A stretch of 64,000 bases of DNA from Sphagnum compactum (Eukaryota; Bryophyta; Sphagnopsida; Sphagnales). The stretch's first letter is position 1; each line of letters begins with the position of its first letter. The stretch covers positions 21,134,304 to 21,198,303 of the forward strand of contig OZ234496.1 of the NCBI GenBank assembly GCA_965153455.1, written 5' to 3'. Positions 13,834-24,486 of the stretch are shown piece after piece. Under the pieces are notes generated by a model. That model was not told the origin of the DNA. It saw only the letters and a program-made list of their open reading frames with translations, and made no database searches. The translations under genes were made by a program, and so were the position numbers.

Positions 13834-14333
13834 TCAAAGAAGCTCTTTAAACTTTCCAAACCCTGCCAGTAGTAGTTCTATCAAATGCTCCAAGTCACCA
13901 ATTCTTGTTGGTAGTGATTCAATAGACTTCCAATAAGATAAGTCCAATATTGATCATGAGGAGATGTTTCCAATGGTTCGAGGAAGCTCCTTAAGATTTT
14001 CACATCCTTCCAATAATAATTTAGTCAAATGTTTCAAATCACCAATTATTGTTGGTAGTGATTCAATGAACTTGCAATAAGATAAATTCAATATTGATAA
14101 TGAAGAGATGTTTCCAATGGGTTGAAAAAACTCCTTAATTTTTTTCACATCCTTGTAATAATAACTTAGTCAAATGCTTCAAGTCTCTAATTGTTGTTGG
14201 TAGTGATTCAATGGACTTGCAACGAGATAAATCCAATATTGATAATGAGGAGATGTTTTCAATGGTTTGAGGAAGTTTTTTAAAATTTTCACATTATTGT
14301 AATAATAACTTAGTCAAATGCTTCAGGTCACCA
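13834..14333 (-). pseudogene. Fossil LRR tail, distal part
   Basis: About 3.5 further LRR units on the minus strand, including KKIKEFFQPIGNISSLSILN at 13954-14148. The last recognisable unit reads IGDLEHLIELLLAGFGKFKELL and ends at TGA (13834-13836), probably the ancestral C-terminus of the receptor. Stops and small indels occur between units. The CACTA-like element lies immediately beyond its upstream edge. Confidence 0.75.
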
Positions 14334-16956
14334 CACTAGTAGAAAATGACCATTTTGCAATTGGTCGTTGCAACTAATTTTGAGTTGCAACCAACATTTG
14401 CAACAAAAATCTTAATAGTCACATTGACACTAGTCGCAAACAATAATGAATTTTGGATGAATGAAAAAATCAACAAAATACACCTTCATCTTTTGACTAA
14501 TCATATATGTATTGTCACCTGTAACTAGGATGCAACTTTTTTGGTGAACAATGGAAACAAGTTATGTGTTGCCACATGTCCCAATTTTTAATAATTATAT
14601 TATTATTATTATTATTATTTTGAGATAAACTAAAATGTTTAATTTTTATGTTTGAATGGTTTAGATTGTGACATGTGGTGTAATAAAAATTTGCCACATG
14701 GTTTATTAATTGAATTTGTCCAAATTACATTTAAATTAATATTTAGGTATGTAGGTTGAACTAGGTACCTATCTATTTATATATCTACCTACCCATCTAG
14801 GCTAAACACTTATCTAGATAAGACTTATTTACCTACCTAGGCCAAATACCTATTTAGGTAGGTAAATAAAAAAGTAGGTAGGTAAGTTAAAGAAGTAGGT
14901 AGTTAGGTGTAAGTACATGAATATTTGTATTTGATTTTGGGTTAAGTTGTTTTTATTGGCTCATCCCATATGCCCATATTTTTAAATATGAAAATGTAAG
15001 ACAAAACACCTTGTTTATATACTTTTCAAGATGAGAATGATAGCCAAAACATATGGGATGAACTTTTTCATTATAAATCATTTGTGATTAAAAATGTTTA
15101 GTTGCAAATGACTTACAATTAAAACGTTTATCCAATATGTTTTGGTTGTCATTCTCATTTGGAAAAGTATATAATTAAATAGGTTAGTGACAACTAACTA
15201 ATTAACTAATAAAAATACTAATGATTTAATGAATTTTTAAATTTTTTTTAATAAACTTGTTAATTAGTTAATTAACAACTAAACTAAAAACTAATTAACT
15301 ATTTATAGTAATAATCATCAATATATAATGATTATTCAATTAATTAGATTATTGTAAAATATTTCTTAATTTATTTGCTAAATAAATAATAATAATTAAT
15401 TAAAATTATATATTAACTATAATGATCTATCAACCAATTAAATTAACTAGTAATTGGATATTATTTTAATAATTAGCTAATTATTAATAACGAATTAATT
15501 ACTATTTCATAACCAAATAAATTAATATAGTAACTGAAATATTCAGTAATTATTAATTATTAGCTAATAATTATAAATATTTAGTATTAGTGTTTTTAAT
15601 TTAATAATATAATTAAAACCTAGCCTAAGTTAACTATTTTATTATAATTATTTCCATAATTATTTTCATTTTAATTGTTAATAAGAAATATAAATGTAAA
15701 TATTTAATAGTAAAATTAGAATTAATTCAATTATTATTGTAGCTAATCGGTAACGGAGGTTAACTATTTTATTTTTATTATCCATATGATTACTTCACTC
15801 ATTATAACTATTTATGAACTATCATAATAAATATTTTCTATTTTTAATAAGTGTATTTTTCCTTCGAAAATAAAATTTTCATTTGTATAATAATTTATTA
15901 AATTTGAATTCTAGCTACTACATTAATTGAAGTAAAGTAATAAAATAAAATTGAAAATAAGAATTATATATCAATAATTGATTATAACATTGAGTAATTT
16001 ATAACTAATACATATTAATTATAAATTTGAAATATTCAAACTTAAAACTATAAATTAATATTTCTTGGTAGTTATTATTATATAGTAATATTTCATAATT
16101 GATCACTTATTATAATGATAATGTAATTTGTAACTAATATAAGTTACCTATTTATTATTATTATTATATGTGATTATGTCATTTGTGAAAACTATTATGC
16201 TTTATTATAATTATTTTTTAATAAATCAAAATAATAATTCTTAATAAGTACATTAGTCATTTGAAAATAATATAATAATAATAATAATAATATATTAGAT
16301 TTTAGTATTTTTTAGTAATTATATTTGTCCTAATATCATCATCATTATGATCATTATGTAGTAAAATATTATTTAAAAAAAATTGAGTCAAAGTTAATTT
16401 TGAAAATTAATTTTTATTAGATTTAATTAATATAAATACATAATATAATATAATAAAATAAAAATTCATTTATAATAATTTTAAGAAATATAATAGGATG
16501 ATGTGTAAATATTTTACATAAAATTTTAACAAATTCAAAATATACACTAATTAATGTAACCATAATATCAAAGCCATTTATGCTAATAAATACTTGAATA
16601 CACATATAATATGGTTGTTCATATACATTCAAAATATACATTTATAAATCTTAATAAACCCAATTATATTCCTTAGAATTCACAAAATACACCTTTGTAT
16701 ATTCATAGTGTTACAACTAAATTGTTCACATTTGTGACTAATGGGACATAAATTGTTCTTTTTGGATGAAAAAAAATTAAATGTTGTTCACATGTACGGG
16801 TGAACATCAAAATAGCCGCAAACTAGTTGTAGTGTAGTTGCAAATATGAGCAACACAAGAAATAGTTGTAAATATGTCCAAATGTAGTTGCAAATAACTA
16901 ATAGTTGCATGTAGTCACAAATAATGTGGTTACATTTTGGCCAATTTCTACTACTG
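14334..16956. mobile_element. CACTA-like non-autonomous transposon inserted in the LRR tail
   Basis: The left end begins CACTAGTAGAAAATGACCA. The right end, on the opposite strand, begins CAGTAGTAGAAATTGGCCA. These match the CACTA(C/G)(A/T)AGAAA termini of plant En/Spm elements, with one base changed on the right. The 3-bp target sequence CCA is duplicated at 14331-14333 and 16957-16959, and removing the 2623 bp plus one CCA restores the LRR repeat (GTCACCAATTGTTG). Subterminal repeats of a TAGTTGCAAATA type cluster at 16820-16930, with TTGCAAC types at the left. The interior is extremely AT-rich and has no transposase ORF. Confidence 0.85.
15017..15173. repeat. 44-bp imperfect inverted repeat inside the CACTA-like element
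   Basis: Arms at 15017-15060 and 15130-15173 are reverse complements with about six mismatches, separated by about 69 bp. Both contain the ATGTTTTGG..CATTCTCAT core. It could be a nested MITE or a transcribed hairpin. Confidence 0.65.
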
Positions 16957-17591
16957 CCAATTGTTGTTGGTAATGATTATATGGACTTGCAATAAGATAA
17001 ATCCAATATTGGTAACAAGGAAATGCTTCCAATGGTTTGAGGAAGCTCTTTAAGATTTTTAGATCTTTGCAATCATAACTGAATCAAATGTTTCAAGTCA
17101 CCAATTGTTGTTGGTAGTGATTCAATGGGCTTACATAAAATAAGTTTGATATTGATATTAAGAAGATGTTTCTAATGGTTTGAAGAAGCTCCCCAACATT
17201 TTCACATCCTTGAAACATTAGTTCGGTCAAATGCTTAAAGTTAGCAAGTGTTGTTGGTAGTGATTCAATGGACTTGCAATAAGATAAGTCTAATATTGAT
17301 AACGAGGAGATGCTTCCAATGCTTTGAGGAAGCTCCATAAGATTTTCACATCCTTTCAACTTTAGTTCGATCAAATGCTTCAAGTCACCAAGTGTTCTTG
17401 GTAATGATTCAATGGACTTGCAATAAGATAAGTCCAATATTGATAATGAGGAAATGCTTCCAATGCTTTGAAAAAATTCCTTAAATTTTTTCACATCCTT
17501 GTAATTATAACTTAAGCAAATGCTTCAAATCACTAATTGTTGTTGGTATTGATTCAATGGACTTGCAATAAGATAAGTACAATATTGATAA
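16957..17591 (-). pseudogene. Fossil LRR tail, proximal part
   Basis: This is direct continuation of the 144-bp LRR repeats beyond the TAA, about 4.4 units. One open stretch (17093-17494) still reads KEFFQSIGSISSLSILDLSY and two further units. Frameshifts and degenerate codons (for example FYCKSIES turned into FYVSPLNHY) mark decay. It is joined to 13834-14333 by the repeat period once the intervening transposon is removed. Confidence 0.8.
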
Positions 17592-20500
17592 TTAGGAGAT
17601 GTTCCCAATGCTTTGAGGAAACTCCTTAAGATTTTCACATCCTTCCGACTTTAGTCCGATTAAATGCTTTAAGTCACAAAGTGTTGTTGGTACTGATTCA
17701 ATGGACTTGCAATAAGATAAGTCCAATATTGATAATGACGAGATGCTTCCAATGCTTTGAGGAAGCTCCTTAAGATTTTCACATTTTTGCAAGTTTAGTT
17801 GGGTCAAATGTTTCAAATCACCAAGTGTTGTTGGTAGTGACTCAATGGACTTGCAATAAGATAAGTCCAATAATAATAATGAAGAGATGTTTCCAATGCT
17901 TTGAGGAAGTTCCTTCAGATTTTCACATCCTTCCAACTTTAGTCCAATCAAATGCTTTAAGTCACCAAGTGTTGTTGGTAGCGATTCAATGGACTTGCAA
18001 TAAGATAAGTCCAATATTGATAATGAGGATATGTTTCCAATGCTTTGAGGAAGCTCCTTAAGATTTTCACATTTTCGCAAGTTTAATTGGGTTAAATGTT
18101 TCAAGTCACCAAGTGTTGTTGGTAGTGACTCAATGGACTTGCAATAAGATAAGTCTAATAATAATAATGAAGAGATGTTTCCAATGCTTTGAGGAAGTTC
18201 CTTCAGATTTTCACATCTTTCCAACTTTAGTCCAATCAAATGCTTTAAGTCACTAAGTGTTGTTGGTAGTGATTCAATGGACTTGCAATAAGATAAGTCC
18301 AATATTGGTAATGAGAAGATGTTTCCAATGCTTTGAGGAAGCTCCTTAAGATTTTCACATTTTAGCAAGTTTAGTTGAGTCAAATGCTTCAAGTCACCAA
18401 GTGTTGTTGGTAGTGATTTAATGGACTTGCAATAAGATAAGTCCAATAATAATAATGAGGAGATGTTTTCAATGCTTTGAGGAAGCTCCTTCAGATTTTC
18501 ACATCCTTCCAACTTTAGTGTGATCAAATGCTCTAAGTCACCAAGTGTTGTTGGTAGTGATTCGATGGACTTGCAATAAGATAAGTCCAATACTGATAAT
18601 GAGGAGATGTTTCCAATGCTTTGAGGAAGTTCTTTAAGATTTTCACATTCTCGCAAGTTTAGTTGGGTCAAATGCTTCAAGTCACAAAGTGTTGTTAGTA
18701 GTGACTCAATGGACTTGCAATAAGATAAGTCCAATATTAATAATGAGGAGATGTTTCCAATGCCTTGAGGAAGCTCCTTAAGATTTTCACATTTTAGTAA
18801 CTTTAATTCGATCAAATGCTTCAAGTCACCAAGTGTTGTTGGTAATGATTCAATGGACTTGCAAGAAGATAAGTCCAATATTGATAATGAGGAGATGTTT
18901 CCAATGCTTTGAGGAAGTTCCTTAAGATTTTCACATCCTACCAACTTTAATTTGGTTAAATGCTTGAAGTCACCAAGTGTTGTTGGTAGTGATTCAATGG
19001 ACTTGCAATACGATAAGTCCAATATTGATAATGAGGAGATGTTTCCAATGCTTTGCGGAAGTTCCTTAAGATTTTCACACTCTCGCAAGTTTATTTCGGC
19101 CAAATGCTTGAAGTCACCAAGTGTTGTTGGTAGTGATTCAATGGACTTGCAATAAGATAAGTCCAATATTGATAATGAGGAGATGTTTCCAATGCTTTCA
19201 GGAAGCTCCTTAAGATTTTCACATCTTTGTAACTTTAATTCGGCCAAATGCTTGAAGTCACCAAGTGTTGTTGGTAGTGATTCAATGGACTTGCAATAAG
19301 ATAAGTCCAATATTGATAATGAGGAGATGTTTCCAATGCTTGAAGGAAGCTCCTTAAGATTTTCACATTCTTGCAAGTGTAATCCGGTCAAATGCTTCAA
19401 TTCACTAAGTGTTATTGGTAGTGATTCAATGGACTTGCAATAAGATAAGTCCAATATTGATAATGAGTAGATGTTTCCAATGCTTTGAGGAAGCTCCTTA
19501 AGATTTTCATATCCTGCCAACTTTAATTCGACCAAATGCTTCAAGTCACCAAGTGTTGTTGATAGTGATTCAATGGAATTGCAAAAAGATAAGTCCAATA
19601 GTGATAATGAGGAGATGTTTCTAATGCTTTGAGGAAGCGCCTTAAGATTTTCACATCCTGACAACTTCAGTTCGGTCAAATGCTTCAAGTGACCAAGTGT
19701 TGTTGGTAGTGACTCAATGGACTTGCAATAAGATAAATCTAATATTGATAATGAGGAGATGTTTCTAATGCCTTGAGGAAGCTCCTTAAGATTTTCACAT
19801 CCTGCCAACTTTAATTCGATCAAATGCTTGAAGTCACCAAGTGTTGTTGGTAGTGATTCAATGGACTTGCAATAAGATAAGTCCAATACTGATAATGAGG
19901 TGATGTTTCCAATGCTTTGAGGAAGTTCTTTAAGATTTTCACATTCTCGCAAGTTTAGTTGGGTCAAATGCTTCAAGTCACAAAGTGTTGTTAGTAGTGA
20001 CTCAATGGACTTGCAATAAGATAAGTCCAATATTAATAATGAGGAGATGTTTCCAATGCCTTGAGGAAGCTCCTTAAGATTTTCACATTTTAGCAACTTT
20101 AATTCGATCAAATGCTTCAAGTCACCAAGTGTTGTTGGCAATGATTCAATGGACTTGCAAGAAGATAAGTCCAATATTGATAATGAGGAGATGTTTCCAA
20201 TGCTTTGAGGAAGCTCCTTAAGATTTTCACATCCTACCAACTTTAATTTGGTTAAATGCTTGAAGTCACCAAGTGTTGTTGGTAGTGATTCAATGGACTT
20301 GCAATAAGATAAGTCCAATATTGATAATGTGGAGATGTTTCCAATGCTTTGGGGAAGTTCTTTAAGATTTTCACATTCTCGTAAGTTTATTTCGGCCAAA
20401 TGCTTGAAGTCACCAAGTGTTGTTGGTAGTGATTCAATGGACTTGCAATAAGATAAGTCCAATACTGATAATGAGGAGATGTTTCCAATGCTTTCAGGAA

Positions 20501-22643
20501 GCTCCTTAAGATTTTCACATCTTTGTAACTTTAATTCGGCCAAATGCTTGAAGTCACCAAGTGTTGTTGGTAGTGATTCAATGGACTTGCAATAAGATAA
20601 GTCCAATATGGATAATGAGGAGATGTTTCCAATGCTTGAAGGAAGCTCCTTAAGATTTTCACATCCTGTCAAGTTTAGTTTGGTCAAATGCTTTAAGTCA
20701 CCAAGTGTTGTTGGTAGTGATTCAATGCACTTGCAATAAAATAAGTTCAATATTGATAATGAGGAGATGCTTCCAATGCTTTGAGGAACCTCCTTAAGAT
20801 TTACGCATCCTGTCAACTTTAGTTCGATCAAATGCTTCAAGTTATTAAGTGTTGTTAATAGTGATTCAATGGAATTACAAAAAGATAAGTCCAATATTGA
20901 TAATGAGGAGATGTTTGCAATGCTTTGAGGAAGCTTCTTAAGACTTTCACATCCTGCCAACTTTAGTTCGGTCAAATGCTTCAAGTCACCAAGTGTTGTT
21001 GGTAGTGATTCAATGGACTTGCAATAAGATAAGTCCAATATTGATAATGAGGAGATGTTTCCAATGCTTGCAGGAAGCTCATTAAGATTTTCACATTCTC
21101 TCAAATGTAATTCGGTCAAATGCTTCAAGTCACCAAGTGTTGTTGGTAGTGATGGAATGGACTTGCAAGAAGATAAGTCCAATATTGATAATGAGGAGAT
21201 GTTTCCAATGCTTTGAGGAAGTTCCTTAAGATTTTCACATTCTCGCAAGTTTAATATGGTCAAATGCTTCAAGTCACCAAGTGTTGTTGGTAGTGATTCA
21301 ATGGACTTGCAATAAGACAAGTCCAATATTGAAAATGAAGAGATGTTTTTAATGCTTTGAGGAAGTTTCTTAAGATTTTCACATGCTCTCAACTTTAGTT
21401 CGATCAAATGCTTCGAGTCACCAAGTGTTGTTGGTAGTGATGCAATGGACTTGCAAGAAGATAAGTCCAATATTGATAATGAGGAGATGTTTCCAATGCT
21501 TTGAGGAAGTTCTTTAAGATTTTCACATTCTCGCAAGTTCAATTCGGTCAAATGCTTCAAGTCACCAAGTGTTGTTGGTAGTGATTCAATAGACTTGCAA
21601 TAAGATAAGTCTAATATTAATAATGAGGAGATGTTTCCAATGCCTTGAGGAAGCTCCTTAAGATTTTCACATGCTCGCAAGTGTAATTTGGTCAAATGCT
21701 TCAAGTCACCAAGTGTTGTTGGTAGTGATTCAATGGACTTGCAAGAAGATAAGTCCAATATTAATAATGAGGAGATGTTTCTAATGCCTTGAGGAAGCTC
21801 CTTAAGATTTTCACATCCTGCCAACTTTAATTCGATCAAATGCTTTAAGTCACCAAGTGTTGTTGGTAGTGATTCAATGGACTTGCAAGAAGATAAGTCC
21901 AATATTGATAATGAGGAGATGTTTCCAATGGTTTGAGGAAGCTCCTTAAGATTTTCACATCCTACCAACTTTAATTTAGTCAAATGCTTGAAGTCATCAA
22001 GTGTTGTTGGTAGTGATTCAATGGACTTGCAACAAGATAAGTCTAATATTGATAATGAGGAGATGTTTGCAATGCTTTGAGGAAGCTCCTTAAGATTTTC
22101 ACATCCCTCCAACTTTAGTTCGGTCAAATGCTTCAAGTCACCAAGTGTTGTTGGTAGTGATTCAATGGACTTACAATAAGATAAGTCCAATATTGATAAT
22201 GAGGAGATGTTTCCAATGCTTGGAGGAAGCTCCTTAAGATTTTCACATTCTCGCAAATGTAATTCGGTCAAATGTTTCAAGTCACCAAGTGTTGTTGGTA
22301 GTGAATTAAGTAAAGAACAATTGTAAATGTCTAAATGCATTAGCAAAGTCATGTTTATGATAAATTCAGGTATGAACAATAGGTTTTGGCACTCTTGTAA
22401 TTGTAAAATAGTCAAACCAACAAGGTGTTGCATGGATTTAGGAAGTTGTTTCATGTGAGAACTTATGTAGAGCCATTTCAATTTCCTAAAATGTTGTCCG
22501 AGAAATGATTCTATGAATGTTTCACTAGCTCCTTCCATGATGAGCATTCGCAATTCCTTCATTTTCTGAAATTTTGATGCTGCTACTTGTTGGGGAAGTT
22601 TTAGATTTTCGGGCAACCAAATGGCTCGAATATTTGAAGTGAC
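17592..22643 (-). pseudogene. Giant LRR exon of the HNL gene
   Basis: The exon begins after TTTTTAG with VTSNIRAIWLPENLKLPQQV, followed by a linker and non-repetitive LRRs (about residues 1-110). It then holds 33 tandem units of 48 residues, each two 24-residue LRRs. A typical unit starts SLPTTLGDLKHLTELKL, continues CENLKELPQSIGNISSL and ends SILDLSYCKSIE. That gives about 66 LRRs, far beyond the one to three dozen usual in plant NLRs. The first LRR of each unit varies at its surface positions; the second is nearly constant. Unit 33 is cut by TAA at 17592-17594, where the repeat pattern expects a Ser codon (TCA), so C to A is likely. LRR sequence continues beyond it. The domain would bind ligand or hold the NB-ARC off. 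Confidence 0.88.
17595..22320 (-). repeat. 144-bp tandem coding repeat with higher-order structure
   Basis: The LRR exon is a 144-bp tandem repeat. Two levels of duplication are legible. First, units 13-17 (about 19841-20666) are almost identical to units 22-26 (about 18545-19370), an exact offset of 1296 bp or nine units. Second, the terminal units 28-33 alternate two types (HLTQLNL..KCENL and HLIGLKLE.CENL), a 288-bp double unit present three times. This indicates recent unequal crossing-over or gene conversion. Confidence 0.85.
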
Positions 22644-22841
22644 CTAAAAACGAACAAAAAACCATACCAAATCAGTTTAGAGAATTCAACAAATCAGTTT
22701 AGAGAATTCAACATTAATTTATATGCATTACCACGAATTGAGTTAGATTTTTATATACATACAACATTTCACACAATGTTGATTTAATCACCAATGTGTA
22801 CAGTTGAAAGATTGATGAACATTTGAGGATGAAGTAATTAC

Positions 22842-23933
22842 CGTCTCATTGAAAAGGACCTCTTTTGCTTCTTCCTTGTCCCAAATCCTACTTTGTTTAC
22901 GATATTCATAATTAGAAGCTTCTTTTACAATTTGTCGACCCATATCACGTAATTGATCATGCATCACCAAATCACCTTCGTCATTCACCTTGACAAGTGA
23001 TCTATCCTTCAAATTTTGCAAACTACTCATCGATGAATATTGTGAAGGGACCCTCCATATTTGTAATGCTTTTTGAACTGTGACCCCTGTTTCAAATTGT
23101 AGATTGTATTCTGAAAAAAAACAAGCAATATCTAAAAACATTTCACGTTCTTCATAGGCTAGGTCAATATAACAAGTCCTTAGTTGCCCCCAAAGCTTAT
23201 CATTTTCAATTGTATCCCCACCAAAAGGTTTTGCATTTTTCAACTTTGATAAACATTCTTTCCATTCTTGTGGATTTCTTTTGGTAGAGAGCCAAGAACC
23301 TGTGACCTCAAGGGATAATGGTAGCCCTTGACATGCATCTACCACCTCATTTGTGATGGATGCAAATTCATAGGGAGGTGTTGATTGTCTAAAAGCTTTC
23401 CAAGAAAAAAGCTCCATTGCTTGTTGTTCATTGAGTCCATCCATTTCAAACTTCCCATCTTTAGGTATAACATTTTCAAAATCTTTCAAATTTCGCCCTG
23501 TCATAATTACTCTACTGCCATTTTCACTTCTTTTGATGCCATCAATGTCTTTGCCCAATAGCTCAATTATTTGAGTCTCCTTAACATCATCAATGACCAC
23601 AAGTACTTTCACTTCTGTCCAACATTCTTCAAAACATCTAAGATAAGTTGTGGGATCCTCTAATTTTGAGTCACATAAGTCCATGATGATTTTTTTTTAA
23701 ACTTCCACAATGTTACTTTCTTTGACATTTTCCAAGAAACTTGATTTCTTAAAATCAGCATGTATTTGATGGTAAAGTTTCTTCACCAATGTTGTCTTCC
23801 CAATCCCACCCATTCCAACCACAGCTAACATATGGTTGTTCACAATTTTCTCTTTAACATTGGCAATAACTTCATCCAGCCCAATCATAGGTTTTGGCAA
23901 TGTTGGTAGGCTTGCATGCTTCAATAGGAAATC
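22842..23933 (-). pseudogene. NB-ARC exon of the HNL gene, with in-frame TAA
   Basis: This exon follows a GATGTAG acceptor and starts DFLLKHASLPTLPKPMIGLDE. Motifs appear in order: P-loop GMGGIGKTT, RNBS-A-like SSFLENVKES, kinase-2/Walker B VLVVIDDV, RNBS-B GSRVIMTGR, GLPL (CQGLPLSLEV), RNBS-D EREMFLDIACFF, and MHD (LVMHDQLRDMGRQIV). These bind ADP/ATP and switch the receptor. FLDIACFF and the absence of Trp after kinase 2 are TNL-like features, but no TIR domain is present. The only lesion is TAA at 23697-23699, between the RNBS-A segment and kinase 2. The frame is otherwise open and continuous on both sides (VEV, stop, KKIIMDLC). The exon ends at a GTAATT donor, phase 0, into the LRR exon. 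Confidence 0.88.
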
Positions 23934-24486
23934 CTACATCGACACAAACTTATTTAATCCTTGCAAACCATAATTTGTATTTTGATAACTACAAAAGAAA
24001 AGCACAAACTTTTCATTGCCATAACTTTGCCCATTAAGAGTACAAGCTATAATCTATCCTTTCTACATTCACAAATTTTTATAGCTACAATCAACTTTCA
24101 TTAACAAAAACAATAAGTGAGATCCATGAAACACCAAAAGGAGTCTAAAAATATAAAAATATGAAGGTTGCCCCAAGGTTGGCCTTTGTGTGAAAAGGTT
24201 AAAAAAACTTTAATTCAGTGTATGTACAATGTGTTCAATAAAAAATATGCACATTGCAAAAGGTCTTTCAATTTGGGTTGGTCTCATTTGAAATTGTTAA
24301 TTTGCTTTATCCATTTGGTGCATTCCAACATGCTACATGAACCTTGTAACTATGTTAGAACATTGAAAGCATAAACATTAATCAATTTGACAAATTGCTA
24401 ATCAACATGGACATTGACAAATCAACAAATTCAATTTTGTCCAACATTAAATCTCCAATAATTGTAAGTTGGACGACAATTATTAC

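Noticed and set aside
17825-19155. Plus-strand ORFs of 67-78 codons within the LRR region
   Set aside because: They are antisense to the 144-bp LRR units, repeat with the same period and have no domain; they are shadows of the minus-strand gene.
17595-22320. The 144-bp periodic repeat as a CRISPR-like or satellite array
   Set aside because: The units are contiguous, lack spacers, and translate as LRRs in one open frame.
22842-23933. TNL identity suggested by FLDIACFF and the missing Trp after kinase 2
   Set aside because: No TIR domain precedes NB-ARC; the upstream exons are a hydrolase joined in phase.
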